NCBI GenBank assembly: GCA_011009095.1
Contig: VTPC01090912.1
Coordinates: forward strand, 268,753 to 332,752
DNA length: 64,000 nt
Reading direction: 5' to 3'
Origin: Ignelater luminosus
Taxonomy: Eukaryota; Arthropoda; Insecta; Coleoptera; Elateridae
Part shown: in pieces, positions 21,622 to 33,235 of the stretch
Numbering within the stretch: the stretch's first letter is position 1
Layout of the letters: each line of letters begins with the position of its first letter
Notes under the pieces: generated by a model
Told to the model about the DNA's origin: nothing
Seen by the model: only the letters and a program-made list of their open reading frames with translations
Databases searched by the model: none
Position numbers and translations under genes: made by a program

Positions 21622-24330
21622 TTTGATATAAATCGTTCAGTTATAAAGTGAAATGGCGTGATGGAGAATTAAAACATCCACTATCAAGAAATAATATTGT
21701 AATCTTTGTGGAGAACGCAAAATTTTATTTCATCTTGGTTGCGACTTCGTTGATGTTGAGAACCCATAGAAGATGACCCAAATATGAAAACTTGTCTATT
21801 TTTAGAAAGGATGGGATAGCAGTAGCTTGTGTAGTTTCCTGATAGGAAGCTAATTTGTCTGCTATGATGACAGAAATGGGGAAATTTCAATGTTCATTGG
21901 GTGCATGGAATAAAATCCAGTAGATTTTTATATGTAGAATGAGCAACTCAATGTAACTAGGATAATCTTTTCTGAATTTCCTAAAGAATATTTAGGTTTT
22001 GGATGCTTATGAGTATTTGAGTGCGTTTGGTTCTTTTTGTGATTTAGGAAATTTCTTCTTCGGCATCTTAAGATAATCTTCTTATAGTCTTTTGTAGTTG
22101 TTACATGATGGGTTGGCTCTTTGTAGCCTGGTGTCTTTATCCAGTAAACAAATAAGGGATAATAAGAATGTTAAAAACATAAAATGCTACCTAGCTTGAT
22201 CTTGTGAAACAAAGTCGATTTCAGGAATAAATTCTTTAACCAATTCTTGATACCATTAAGGATCATGAGTTCAAGGATTCCTCGTCAAACGAATTCCGTT
22301 CTCATACTAACGTAGAAGATTTATTTTGTCGAGTACTAAAAGGTGTGGAATGAGGATGAAACTTCAATAGAGTTTGTCTTAGAATATTGATGTTAGCTTG
22401 TAATTCTAATTTTAAAGCCCACCGATAAAAATTTTGTTTCTAAAATTCTGGATTACAAGTTTGGAGTAAGTGTGAGATTGAGAATGCAAGGAAATAGCTC
22501 GATTCGTCTAACTCTGTTCAATCAACTAACTAAGTGTTGCTATGCCTGCCACCTTCAACGTGGCAATAGTGGTGATTGGAGGCCCAAATGTAATGGAATA
22601 AAAGGGGCTCTGTTTGCGAATATCAGAAAATGTTAGATTTGGGATCTGTTGGCGGAGAACAGTGCCGTCTTGTAGAAATATCATCAAATTGTACAGAAGG
22701 ATGACATCTGGTTTCTAAAACCATTCACGATTAGTTAGTGTCTAATCACCTTTTTTTGGTAGAACTTTCTGTAAATAATTAATAGAGTGATCGCCAGAAA
22801 CTTGACATCAAAAACAAAAATCAGGATAAATTGTCTTATAGGTAAATCGAGAGTGACGAGTCTAAAAGAGAATAGTAATGTGGTTTCAAAAAATTTTTGT
22901 AAACTGAATCTATGCGTAAGTTATCAAAACTCAAATTTTACATGTCCAAATTGCATAAAAAACTGTTGAGTCCTAAGATCTAAGTTTTCTCAAAATTCAA
23001 AAATTCAATTCAATTTACTCTCTATCACATTGTATCAAAATCTCATTAAAGATTTTGGAAATATTAACGAATTCCAATTCAAATTCAAAAAGAGCCAAAC
23101 AAAAAAATTGTCAGACCATGCACAAATGATTGATTGATTGGCAAAGAGTTTCTCAAAAAAAAATTTTCTCCCATTTGGTATAAATGTTTTAGTAGTCACT
23201 GTGGTTTGAAATTTCCAAGATACCTGATTTTTTGTTGATTACAATAATGAAACACCGCTTTCTGCAGAGTGCAGAGCGCATAGTGCATAGTGCAATTAAA
23301 ATTGTACTTTTTTATCACAAAACTCGCTTTCTTTGATTTGTAGGTTTTTGAAAGATCTATTACATTCAACAAATCGGCTAGTTCAAAATATAGTGATAGG
23401 GTAACAAATATAAGACTTTCTATTAAAAAAAAAACTAGAGGAATATTTTGCCGTGTATAATAAAACCACCAAGCCCAAAGTCCTAGTAATGACTATTAAG
23501 CAACAAGGATCGAAGTCCACTTTTGTAAATGTGAAACACTAAAAGCTTCTTTTGAAAATAACAACAGAACAAGTCGTGAAATCTGGAAAGTCTTTGCAAC
23601 TAACAAGTGAGTAACGCCAAAACTATGAGATTTAGTTCATGTAGCGCTTACAGTTTCCTTCATATTATTATGTTTTGGGTTCAGTAACTGTTATTTTCAA
23701 TGGGCTTTAAGGAGAAGAACGATCACATGAACCGGACATGATATCGGCTGGTTATGATACTTGGAACATTATTGGTAATAATCGCAACAAAAGTTATCTT
23801 CTCCAAACCTGACGTACATTATATTATGCTATTTGTCATCATAAGTTACTACAATTCTGAATTGCTATTTTCAGTAAATAGACTCACTTTTTAGATTTTT
23901 GCGTGCTAAATCAAAGCCATCACACATTCTTCTAAGCAATTAATTAGAAAGATCTAGAAATCAGATCATTGAAGTAAAGTCTCCTGTAGGAAATCAGCCT
24001 AGTTCTACCATATGAATATGCCATTACTCATTAGCTATAAATTATTTCGACAACCACAAACGTTAATGATTTACATCAGTATCAGTTATGGAGTTTTACC
24101 ACAATTCCACGATGAATGTAAAAAACTACACTAGAAACCACCCTTTCTACATCTTGCGAACTAACAAATTTTTAAATCGCGGGAGGCTCTTTGGGAACTG
24201 CGAAACACCCTATAAATAAAAAAGACACAACATTTACTATGCGTAACAGTTTATGTCTGGGAGTAACAATAATACTAAATAAGATACACATATTTTGCAG
24301 TTCTGTAAAATCAAAACGATAGCGTTGCAG
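21622..24330. other. AT-rich DNA, nothing recognised
   Basis: Short frames only. A small AGTGCAGAGCGCATAGTGCA tandem-like stretch occurs near 23265-23292. No transposase, RNA gene or conserved patch was identified. Confidence 0.55.
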
Positions 24331-24337
24331 CTACCAT

Positions 24338-24540
24338 TGATTCCGTAGTTCGACAATACGCTGAAACCGATTATGTCAAAGGTATTGATGAAGAAATTGT
24401 TTGGAAAGATATTACAGGAATATCATTAAAAAAATTTAATTTTGTTGAGCCAAATATGGGAATAAACCCTGAAATTTACGATAATTATTTTGACAAAGGA
24501 CCTTATGATTTTTACAAAATATTTTGTACGTATCACCTTA
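24338..24540 (+). pseudogene. piggyBac transposase, N-terminal piece
   Basis: One frame reads WKDITGISLKKFNFVEPN, then GINPEIYDNYFDKGPYDFYKIF. This matches the segment of piggyBac/PGBD proteins that opens the DDE_Tnp_1_7 domain (phenylalanine-rich stretch, then P-x-D-F/Y-F). The start codon and the acidic N-terminus are not visible. A TTTTGCAG acceptor-like sequence lies just upstream, so an intron is possible. The frame leaves the family right after YKIF, where the inserted element begins. Confidence 0.75.
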
Positions 24541-24544
24541 TTAT

Positions 24545-25420
24545 CTCCATATCGTCAATGAAACTGGTATGTGAATTTTATTAAAGACGAAACATGTAGG
24601 TTTAGAGTCTGCTATTGGCATAGTTATCATTGAAGCATTCCATCTAAAATAGAACATTTGCATGTTTATTGGCTTATGTTGTTGTTCGAAGTAAAATTAC
24701 AAATGGTGAGATGGTACGATAATAACCTTAGCTTACCACAGGTTTCAGATTTATTTCTTGTTACTTTCCCTGATCGCCCTAAACCTAGTGGATTAACAAT
24801 TTTGAGTGCGATTAGTAACCTTTTTTTATTATTGGAAATATTTGCGCTGAAAATTATTTATCATTGCTACAAGACAACGCGATGCCAGTTGTAAATAATT
24901 TAAATTTGAACATTCACAAAGATATATGGTTCCAGAATGATGGTGCTCCCACCCATATGCTAGAATAGTAAAAAACTACTTAAATGAAAATTTTCCACGT
25001 CGTCGTTGGATTGGGCAAGGGGATGAAATATCCTGGCCTGTTAGGCCATCGGAGCTAACACCGATGGATTTTTTGATTGGGGATGTATGAAAACCAAGGT
25101 TTTGATAGAATGGTGATGGATTTAGACCAGCTAAAACAAGCTGTATCAACAACTATCACAGCAGAACAGTTAAGAAATACGTTACATAATTGTGTTGATC
25201 GCCTCGGATTCTGTTTGGCCGTAAACGGAGATATGTTCGAAAATTTAATAACAAGTTTCTTATTTAATTTTTTTTAGGATACGTTTATACTTTGAAAATT
25301 TAGTTTAGTGCAGAAAATACCCTGGAATGTTTGGCAAATAGAAGTAAATGTTTTGAGAGAATTGTTTATGTTTTTACATAGGTACCTGTTAAACCATGTA
25401 GGCATATTTTCTTTTCTTTT
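24545..25420 (+). mobile_element. Tc1/mariner-superfamily element inside piggyBac, internally deleted
   Basis: Transposase pieces lie at 24660-25277. Weakly matching inverted ends seem to lie at about 24553-24640 and 25335-25415 (shared GGTA, TATGT and AAACAT words), but exact termini are not certain. The element interrupts the piggyBac frame, so it is the younger of the two. Confidence 0.6.
24660..25280 (+). pseudogene. Internally deleted Tc1/mariner-type transposase
   Basis: An N-terminal helix-turn-helix piece (KLQMVRWYDNNLSLPQVSDL) runs almost directly into the catalytic C-terminal half, so about 200 residues containing the first catalytic aspartate are missing. The retained half shows LSLLQDNAMPVVNNLNLN, WFQNDGAPTH (second aspartate), FPRRRWIGQGDEISWPV, SELTPMDF (third acidic residue) and an ILRNTLHNCVDRLG-like C-terminus ending VNGDMFENLI. 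The spacing between the last two acidic residues is about 41, which would suit DD41D (rosa/VISITOR-like) families better than classic mariner DD34D. At least two frameshifts are present, near 24960 and 25075. Confidence 0.75.
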
Positions 25421-25569
25421 CTTTATTTAATTGGCAAAACTAGCAAGAATATTTACATTTAAAAGCACCAATGTTCTGTTTTAAATGGGACAACTTCATG
25501 CATACAGTCTAAAGGTTGCTAAGATTTCTTCCAACAATTCGACTTTAGTTGCTATAGATATTTCAAAGT

Positions 25570-26650
25570 TGTACTGCTTGCATGCTTCACCTTAAATGGT
25601 ATTTATATTCCCAACAAGTATAAGACAAAAACAAATTTCCTATGTCTCGTCTGCGTACTTGGACTAATACTAATAAAGATGAAATAAATGTCTTTTTCGG
25701 GATTTTACTATGGATGGGGTTGTGCCACTTTTCTTCCATGCAAAGTTATTGGTCAAAAAATCTCCTGCATCGAAATCAGGTAAAAAATAAATTACCTAGA
25801 AACCGTTTCGATTTATCACTCGGAACGTTACAGTTTAGTGACATTGAGGATATCAATGTCCAAAATGCAAATTGCAGAAAATAAATCCCCTTTAGAAAAA
25901 TGCCATTGTTCCGGAAGCTGAAGTATGTATAGACGAAACACTCGTCCCTTTTAGAGGAAGGCTATGTTTCGCCAATACATAGAAAATAAGTGCCCATAAG
26001 TTTGGTATAAAACTTTACAAGTTACGCCTGAAAGGTGGGTACACTTATAACCTACTCGTAAGTGGGTATTGCGGTAAAGAAAAGACTGGTGGTAATGAAT
26101 CCATCCCTACAAAAGTAGTATTAGAACTTATGTAAAACTTGCTGAGAAATGGCAGAACTCTCTACACAGATAACTATTACACCAGCATGAATCTTGCACA
26201 TAAACTTTTGAAAAAACAGAGGCATTTAGTTGGAACACTCAGACCGAACAGAAAGTTGAATTATTGTATAGCAGTCGTGGAAAAACAATTGACAAAAGGA
26301 CAAGTAATTGCAAAGGAGAGCAACACAGGGGTAGTCCAAATGAAATAGAAGGACATGAGGGATGTCTTGCTTCTGAGTACTAAACATACTGACGAGATGA
26401 AAAAAGTTACTACTTCCAGAGAAGAAAAAAAAGAAGAAATTGCTATGAAAATGTTGAACTAGGAAAGTTATATAGAAAATCAACAACATCGCCCAGAACA
26501 AGTGCACGAACTAAAAAATCTGAAAATATAGTGTGTGGTATGCTATCTTATAAAAGAAACGTCGCGTCGCAGAGATTGGCACCAAAGCTGCACAGTCGAA
26601 AACAGCCCGATCGAGACGTATCAATGCACAAAATGTTTTTTTGACAAGCA
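25570..26650 (+). pseudogene. piggyBac transposase, catalytic part
   Basis: SRLRTWTNTNKDEINVFFGI followed by LLWMGLCHFSSMQSYWSKN is diagnostic of the piggyBac domain. Continuing through frame changes, EVCIDETLVPFRGR carries the first catalytic aspartate, GGYTYNLLVSGYCGKEKTGG and RTLYTDNYYTSMNLAHKLL (second aspartate) follow, then KDMRDVLLLSTKHTDEM (third). A TTSREEKKE piece matches the segment after it, but the usual Y-N-x-x-M-G-G-V-D stretch is missing, so an internal deletion precedes the tail near 26450. Frameshifts or stops lie near 25885, 26135 and 26348. It is dead. Confidence 0.85.
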
Positions 26651-26859
26651 CAATAGTTTTATAAAATAATACCTCGCTTCCGTTTCTCATTTATAGTGCT
26701 TTGTTGTGTTTTGTATAAATCTATTAGTCTTTTACAATCAATAACAGTTACAACTTGCTTTTTTAGACGAGTAGGTGATACGATAACATCGATACGTCAT
26801 ATTTATTTTTTTAAAGTTTAATAAGTGTCAACTTTTGACACCGACCGCCAGTTGTAAAG

Positions 26860-29800
26860 TATAAAGTTTAGAGGTGATCGTGCAAAAAATATTTTTAAAA
26901 GTTATCTTAGGGTCTTATTTGTCAAAATATCTTTGAACCCTCACATTTTATTAACTAAACTATGAAAAAAAAACATTAAATGAACTCGAAAGACAAACAC
27001 AAAACCGCTTCTTTCAACAATATATATGTGTAGGCAGGTATTCTCATCAGCTTTTTAACAATCTGTAAACAATCTCAGGTTTTGAGAAAACAATATTATT
27101 CAAAATATTTCATTGTTTTCAACAACAATTTCATGTTATGCAAATATTACAATAACATAAACAATACGTAAAAAAATCTGGAGGAAACAAAACGAAATTC
27201 ACGCAAAATACTAAAATTTCAAACTTTACACGCTTTCAACCAAGATTGTTTTCCGTTTAATAGATCTACTTCAGTTCTCGGTTTACTTCTTCTGGCGGGC
27301 GGTTTAAACAAATGGGAGCACAGCTTTAAATCTACCGAATAATAGAAGGAATCACATTCCACTTTAATTTCGTGAACACATCAATCTTCTTAGCGAACGT
27401 ATGAAGTCTTGAGCTGTCATGCTGGAAAGAATGGCTTTTGACTGTAAATTTGGGAATTAGAAAATTACAACTCGTTGTAAGTAAAAGTTGTTTTTCTTTT
27501 GTGTTCCTTCACGTTTCAAGTAAAACTAGAAAAGAGCATGAATGAGTATCTTTATAACTGATCTTTATGCTAATGGTGAGGTTTTCGTAGAAAATCATAT
27601 TAAAAAAAATATAAAATACCATGAGCCTTAGATATATTCAGAAAAAGTATTTTAAAAATATAGGAATGCAAAAATAGAAGTTTTTTAAATGTGTCATCCA
27701 GACAAATGAAACTTTAATATAGAAATCTTATATGGATTGGAACAGCAAGCTCACGAAGGGCACAGATTTTTCAGCTAAACAATTCCCTATTCTTCCTGGA
27801 AAGAAGCTTAAAGAATCAAGGTTCAATTAAGGCAGTTTCTGAAGAACTGAATACTCCGAAAATTTCGTTGCACACGAACTTAAAGTCCCTCATCTCTCTC
27901 TATCGCTCAAAGATTCTTTTTAAAGACCCTCAATTGACCACAAGAACTATAAGCGCATTCTGAATCTTGGTTACGTTCACATAATATGAGATCTTACAAT
28001 ATACTTGTAACTGATTCTCAATTTTGAAGATATCAAGTTAGTGGTAGACCAACCAAACAGTGACATAATTAAAAAATCTTTACTTAATTTCTTTTTAACC
28101 AAAATGAATTTCTAGACCAATTCTATTTAGACCATAAAGGAATCTTTGATATTTTATTGCTCAATATATTGAGTATCGGAAAAAACTTACTCAAATTGTT
28201 ATTACAAATTTTTATTGAGAAGCATTTATAAAACTTCCCCGAAAGCTTTCGTTCTATAGAAATCTTAATAGGAGCAAAAAGATGAGATTACACTTACTAA
28301 TTACAGAACATCAAAAGCAGCACCTAAGCCCGTAGATAAAAGTTTCATTTTATAAATTACTAAAGCGACCACATACATTTTCGCTTCAAGTTAAAGAAAC
28401 TATACTCGATGGAAATCATATCACAAAAGAAAAATGACTACTATCTTAGAAGCCCTTCTCCCCTTTTTGTGGCAGTTCGTTTTCCCAAAAGGTGTTTTTA
28501 CGGATCACTTAGGAGTTATACGATATTAAATGAGCGTGACAACTGTTATTTAGTGGATGACTTCAAAGCTGTAGACTAGAAGACGCTTCAAAAACTAACT
28601 TAAAAGAGATGAGAATTACCGAAAGATTTTATCGTACCTCTCCTGAAATGAAACCAGAGAAAATAAGCACGAGTGGGCTGATGATTTTTTATATCAACGC
28701 ATTCGCGATAAAAGTAAATCAAATTGTAAAAATCCAAAAAGGTTTTGCGTGGGTAGGGTTTAATACATTAAGTAGCCTGTTTAAGAGCTAAAATATGGAG
28801 TAATTTACAATTTAAATATTTTTTGAAGTAAACTACCTTATGTTTCGATAGAATAAACAAGTTTTCAACTCAAACAAGAAATAATTTATTAATCAGTGTG
28901 TTTTACATTGAATTGATTAAAATATGATTTATGAGGAAGATTGCGAGCTTTACTTATACGTAATTAGTTTTTGTTTTTATAATACCGTAGATCTCTTAAC
29001 CGCCTTAGATGTTAAATTTTGCTGGAAAATTGCAAATTTTCATTAAAAGAAGATTCTTGCCCTTTTTAAATCTTGAGTTGCAAAAATTGAATTAATTTAT
29101 TTTTCATCACATCAGAAAGTATAATCCGACAGTGTCGTCATCAGCTTTTCAATTATATATTTTTGCAAATTACAAGAGGAACAGTTATCTACGGAAAATT
29201 ATAAAATGAATTATTCGAATTCTAGAAATTACACAGAAGATCCAGCTTTTATCCAGTTGATTACAATTCTAGTAGATTCATGGTATGATAATTTTGCTGC
29301 GTAAAAACAATTTTCAAAGTTATAAATCTACATGTTTGTGCATCACAGTAGAAGAACAGTTCGATCAATGACAAGAACGATTTAATATAAGGGGTGCAGC
29401 AAGTAAACAACGATAATTAACTACTGACAGAAGAAAAGAATGTAATCGCAACATTAAAGGGCTGTTGAGCATTGTGACGTAAGTTAGGAGAATGACCGAT
29501 AGGAGGAAACAAGCCTTATCGTATACAAGATGCTAACGACAACACAAAGCTAACTACGAATCGACTTGTTACTGTCCTTTTATCAAGTCTCGATAGCTTT
29601 GTAAATACGTATAAGCTATCAGCCCATCACCTTGATATCAAAGTTAAATTTAAAACTCTGGACTGGCAACTTCAGAGTTCTCCATTAGTCTGAAACTTTA
29701 AGATTATGTTATCAAGTTTCTAGAATACTAATTGTTTACCAGAGAAAAAAGGTACTTTAACGATAAGCTCTCACTATGCAATTTTATTATTATAATTTCA

Positions 29801-30135
29801 AGAAACCATAAAAACCAAGTGGCATGTTATGATAATTAAAATAAATTCATTTAGTCTGATTTTAGTGTCCAAGGAATGAACTAACAAAGCACTTTGCAAG
29901 CTTAGATTTGACTGCGGCATTTTTTGATGTAGAGTTTTGCTGGGTTAGAGAACGATGTGTATGAATTTCGGAAGAAAATTCCAAATAGACTTTCATTCCA
30001 AAGCTGTGCAGAAAAACAATTGGACAACTGCTGCCGCAGATCAGGCATTAGCTGAGCTTAGTAACAAGCCTAGTCGTAGGACATTGTTTTTGTGAACAAA
30101 CATCTCCGTAATATTGGACAGTTTCACAACTGCAG
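26860..30135. other. AT-rich DNA, nothing recognised
   Basis: No coding or transposon signature. Frames such as 28609-28791 have no recognisable content. Confidence 0.55.
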
Positions 30136-30179
30136 ATTATGAAGGAAACAGTCCAACATTTATCGTATTTTACGTTTTC

Positions 30180-31790
30180 ACTTCTAGATGTTATTAACTA
30201 CAGAACTGTGCAAAACAGACCGACTATAGAAGCCCACAGCTTGCATGAGACGTCAAATGAAAATGGAAAGCGTTTTATAGATTTTGCTTCCAGCCATGGA
30301 CTAAAAATCAGGAGTACAGACTTTAGGAGGAAAGAAATACACAAAGGAACCTGGAGGGTTTCCAACGGAAAGTACACTAATCAGATAGATCACGTGCTGA
30401 CTAAACACAGAAGAGAGCAATGTAAAGATTAGAACATATAGAAGACCAAACGTGAATGCAGACCATTTCCTGCTGGGCACCAAACTCGTACAACAAATAT
30501 CAAGGGAACCAGAACAGGGGAAGACAAGACGAACAAAAATTAAATGGAAAACCACAAAGGAAAGATACTATGTGAAAGTGGTTACAAAAGACATTGCCAA
30601 TCTAAATGGTGAAGAGGAAATGCAGGTCTTAGGCGTAAATATAATTCAAGCTATACAAAAAGGAATAGGCAGTATACAAACAATCGCAGTACAACCTACA
30701 AGAAATTGGCATGATCAGGAGTGTGAGAGGGAAACAAAAAAAAAAGAAATGAACTGAGACTGCAGAAAAAAGGAAGAGATGCCAGGATCAGACAAAAAGA
30801 TGTAAAAAGTTGTACAGACAGAAAGAGAGAAAATAGGAGAAACTGAGAGGTACCATAGAAATTTCTACCGAGGAACAAAAAAACTAAAAGCAGGATACCA
30901 AACTAGAACAATCGCTCTTGAAACAGAAAATACAGGACGGATAGTAGATAACTATAACATGGTATGGAAAGATTACTTCTTATTGAATTGATCAGAAGAC
31001 AGTAAAGAAGAAGCACAAACTGAAGCTCACATGCAAGAAAGAAACGAAGATGAAGAAGAAATACACCCACCGGCCTCGAAAGAAGTACGATCAGTTATAA
31101 AGAATCTGAAAAACAATAAGAGCGGAAGAAGTGACGCAATCGTGGCAGAAGACATAAAGATGTTGGAGGAAAAGATACAAAAACTAATAGAAAAAGTGGG
31201 GCACAGGGTCTGAAGCTATAAAAAAGGACCAAGAAGTAAATGCAGTAGTTACAGGTGCATTGAACTACGAAATATAATGTACAAGATATTAGCCATATGC
31301 CTAAAAAATAAACTATCCATAGATGCAGAAAGCATAATAGGAGAATATCAGGCGGACTTCCGAAAAGGGTGATCTGTGACCGACCAGATATATAGATTAA
31401 GAGAAATAGAAACAAGAAGCTGGAAACTTTAAGTCGACACACATACACTATTCATGTATGACAGTATACAAAGAACACAACTTCTTTCCGCACTCGATTA
31501 TTTTGACATAAATGAGAAACTGATCCGGCTAATAGAAACGACTCTGCAAAATACAATAAATATGGTCAGTTAGCAACAGGCTCCCAAATAAATTTGAAGT
31601 CAAGAGAGGGCTCAGACGAGGGAATCCCATATCAACACTCCTATTTACCTGGCTCTGGAGATGGTGATTCGTGATGCAGCAATAAACAGAGCATGCCTTA
31701 TATTCCACAGAAGACATCAATGTCTGGCGTACGCAGATAACATAGCTCTAATAACACGAAGCAAATGAGACACGAGCACTGGATAAAAGT
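30180..31790 (+). pseudogene. LINE endonuclease/reverse transcriptase, broken
   Basis: The endonuclease C-terminal half reads NGKRFIDFASSHGLKIRST, then KEIHKGTWRVSNGKYTNQID with the IDHVL active-site region, and NADHFLLGTKL (SDHFLV motif). The linker reads RNWHDQECE. The RT reads LKNNKSGRSDAIVAEDIKML (normally SPGPDNI-type), YKILAICLKNKL, EYQADFRKG, a degraded first palm motif around HTLFMYDSIQRTQLLSAL, then CLAYADNIALITRSK, where YADN stands for the catalytic YADD. Frames change or stop near 30432, 30757, 31213 and 31430. The protein is inactive. Confidence 0.75.
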
Positions 31791-31794
31791 GACG

Positions 31795-32130
31795 AGTTGC
31801 AAACAGCGCTATGAGAAAGAAAGATACTGAGAAGAATCTATGGATGGTAGCTGGTTAAGAAGGACGAATAAAAATTTATGAGACCTGTATAAGAGTTGAA
31901 TATTGTTGGTGTAATTAAGGCGCGACGAATATGGCACCTGATAAGGCAAACACCAGACAGAATTCCTCGTCGCATTTTGGAAATAAACCAGGGTAGTAAA
32001 TATGGAAGGGGAAGACCAATAATCAAGTGGAAAACACAGGCTCTGCAAGACATGGAGGTTTAAAGATTGGGAATTGGAGAGAAAAAGCATTGGACAGAAA
32101 CGAGTGGAAAAGGATCTCAACCCAAACCAT
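31795..32130 (+). pseudogene. LINE C-terminal tail after deletion
   Basis: Plus-strand pieces read RRIWHLIRQTPDRIPRRILE, then NQGSKYGRGRPIIKWKTQAL, then LGIGEKKHWTETSGKGSQP. These match the H-x-x-R, G-R-P-x-x-x-W and final NWREKALDRNEWRR landmarks of RTE-type C-termini. The join to the YADN motif just upstream shows that the end of the RT domain has been lost. Confidence 0.7.
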
Positions 32131-32289
32131 GGGCCTTCTAGACCTAGAGCGCTTTTATATATACTGTGTGAATTAATTGGGACAAGAGTGTATGATCCCT
32201 CTAATGGGCGCTTGTCTAGACTTGTCTTAGACAGTTCGAATTCATATTTAGCGGTGTTATGACATATTTTCCATTTCTTTTCCTGCTAT

Positions 32290-33233
32290 TATTCTTCAAA
32301 ACATTTTTGATTAAGTAAGAATGAAGATTATTACATTCTGAGTGAAAAAGCGAAGATGAACATAAGTAAGGGAACAGATGCAGAGTTGGCTTTAGGAAAT
32401 CCAGGGTGTCATGATTTTCAGGCTGTCCGTGGGCACGTCAAGAAAAGAACGCTGCGGAATAAAGAGAAAAACTATACGCAGAGATGATGCCTTGATCTAA
32501 AAAATCGGCAGGTCATAACATCAAAAGAGAGAGAAGTGGATATAGATGTTTCCACCGCACGTCGTCATCTGTAGTGTGGTTACTGCACACGGCGTAGCGC
32601 ACTGTCAAGAAGCAAGTTTTGAGATCTACTATGAAGAAGAACGAGCTGTCTTGGGCAAAAGATTATAAAGGCTGACGAAACACGTCTGGGGAACGCTTCG
32701 CAAACACCCACAAAAGATGATATCTTGGGGCTTCAAGAGAACCTTCGTCACCTCATTGAAAGAATGATCTATAGCATGAAGTACATAGATGTACTACAGA
32801 GGAAACTGATCTCAAAAATGCATAGGCGGCTTACTAACGGCGACGGGCTGTTCTGGGAGAATTTGGTTCGCTGGCACAGCTTCCAGCTCATCAAGAGCTT
32901 CTTTATCAAGAAAACATTGACAGTTTTAGACTGGTCAAGGAATTTATGACTTAAACCTCAGATAAAATCTGTGGGCCATTGTCAAAGCTCGGATCCGCAA
33001 AATGGATTGTTTCATCAAAACTAAGAAGACCGAGAGTGTCATCAAATTTTGGTATCAGGACCTATGAGTGAAGGAAATGTACAGGAAAGTTACAGATTCA
33101 ATAGGTAAAAGAGTGAACCAAGTAATTTTGTATTAATTTGCATTCAAATGTAAAAGAAATAAATGTTCATATTAGGTCATTAGGTCTTCGTCCTTTTTTC
33201 TACCGTTTGTCCCAACTGATTTGCACAGTACTG
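32290..33233 (+). mobile_element. Tc1-like transposon remnant with right terminus
   Basis: The right end is sharp: reversed it begins CAGTACTGTGCAAATCAGTT at 33233, a typical Tc1 terminus, followed by TA at 33234-33235. The left terminus is not recognisable and the first transposase codons are degraded, so the left boundary is approximate. It lies just after the LINE at 30139-32250. Confidence 0.75.
32370..33120 (+). pseudogene. Tc1-like transposase, broken
   Basis: The N-terminal helix-turn-helix region is reduced to pieces such as NPGCHDFQAV and VKRTLRNKEKNYTQR. A middle piece reads VDIDVSTARRHL. The DNA-binding half then jumps to the catalytic C-terminus: MISWGFKRTFVTSLKE (normally a VMVWGCFS-like block), LISKMHRRLTNGDGLFWENL (the second-aspartate block, QQDNDPKH or QQDGAPAH in relatives, degraded here), KTLTVLDWSRNL, then NLWAIVKARIRKMDC, KKTESVIKFWYQDL and KRVNQVI. 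The last catalytic glutamate of P-I-E-N-L-W is lost, with a stop in its place. Several frameshifts are present. Confidence 0.75.
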
Positions 33234-33235
33234 TA

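Larger units (their letters stand above)
24335..26860 (+). mobile_element. piggyBac remnant split by a Tc1/mariner insertion
   Basis: piggyBac transposase sequence appears before 24530 and again after about 25570, with a foreign transposase in between. Target-site TTAA and terminal repeats could not be fixed at either end. Downstream of the coding part lies a perfect hairpin, GTGTCAACTTTTGACAC (26825-26841), a kind of subterminal palindrome seen in some piggyBac-like elements, next to TTAA words at 26811 and 26818. The right end is therefore probably just past this point. Confidence 0.75.
30139..32250 (+). mobile_element. Non-LTR retrotransposon (LINE), RTE-like, internally deleted
   Basis: Endonuclease, reverse transcriptase and C-terminal pieces follow one another on the plus strand. 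The 5' part of the endonuclease is missing or unrecognisable before about 30180. The RT core is cut at the catalytic motif near 31790 and rejoins in the C-terminal tail, a deletion of perhaps 150-200 codons. The stretch after 32130 (CTAGAGCGCTT... to about 32250) is probably 3' UTR. Many stops and frameshifts are present. Confidence 0.75.

Noticed and set aside
30301-31448. Minus-strand hydrophobic frames that look like membrane proteins
   Set aside because: They are antisense shadows of the purine-rich LINE coding strand.
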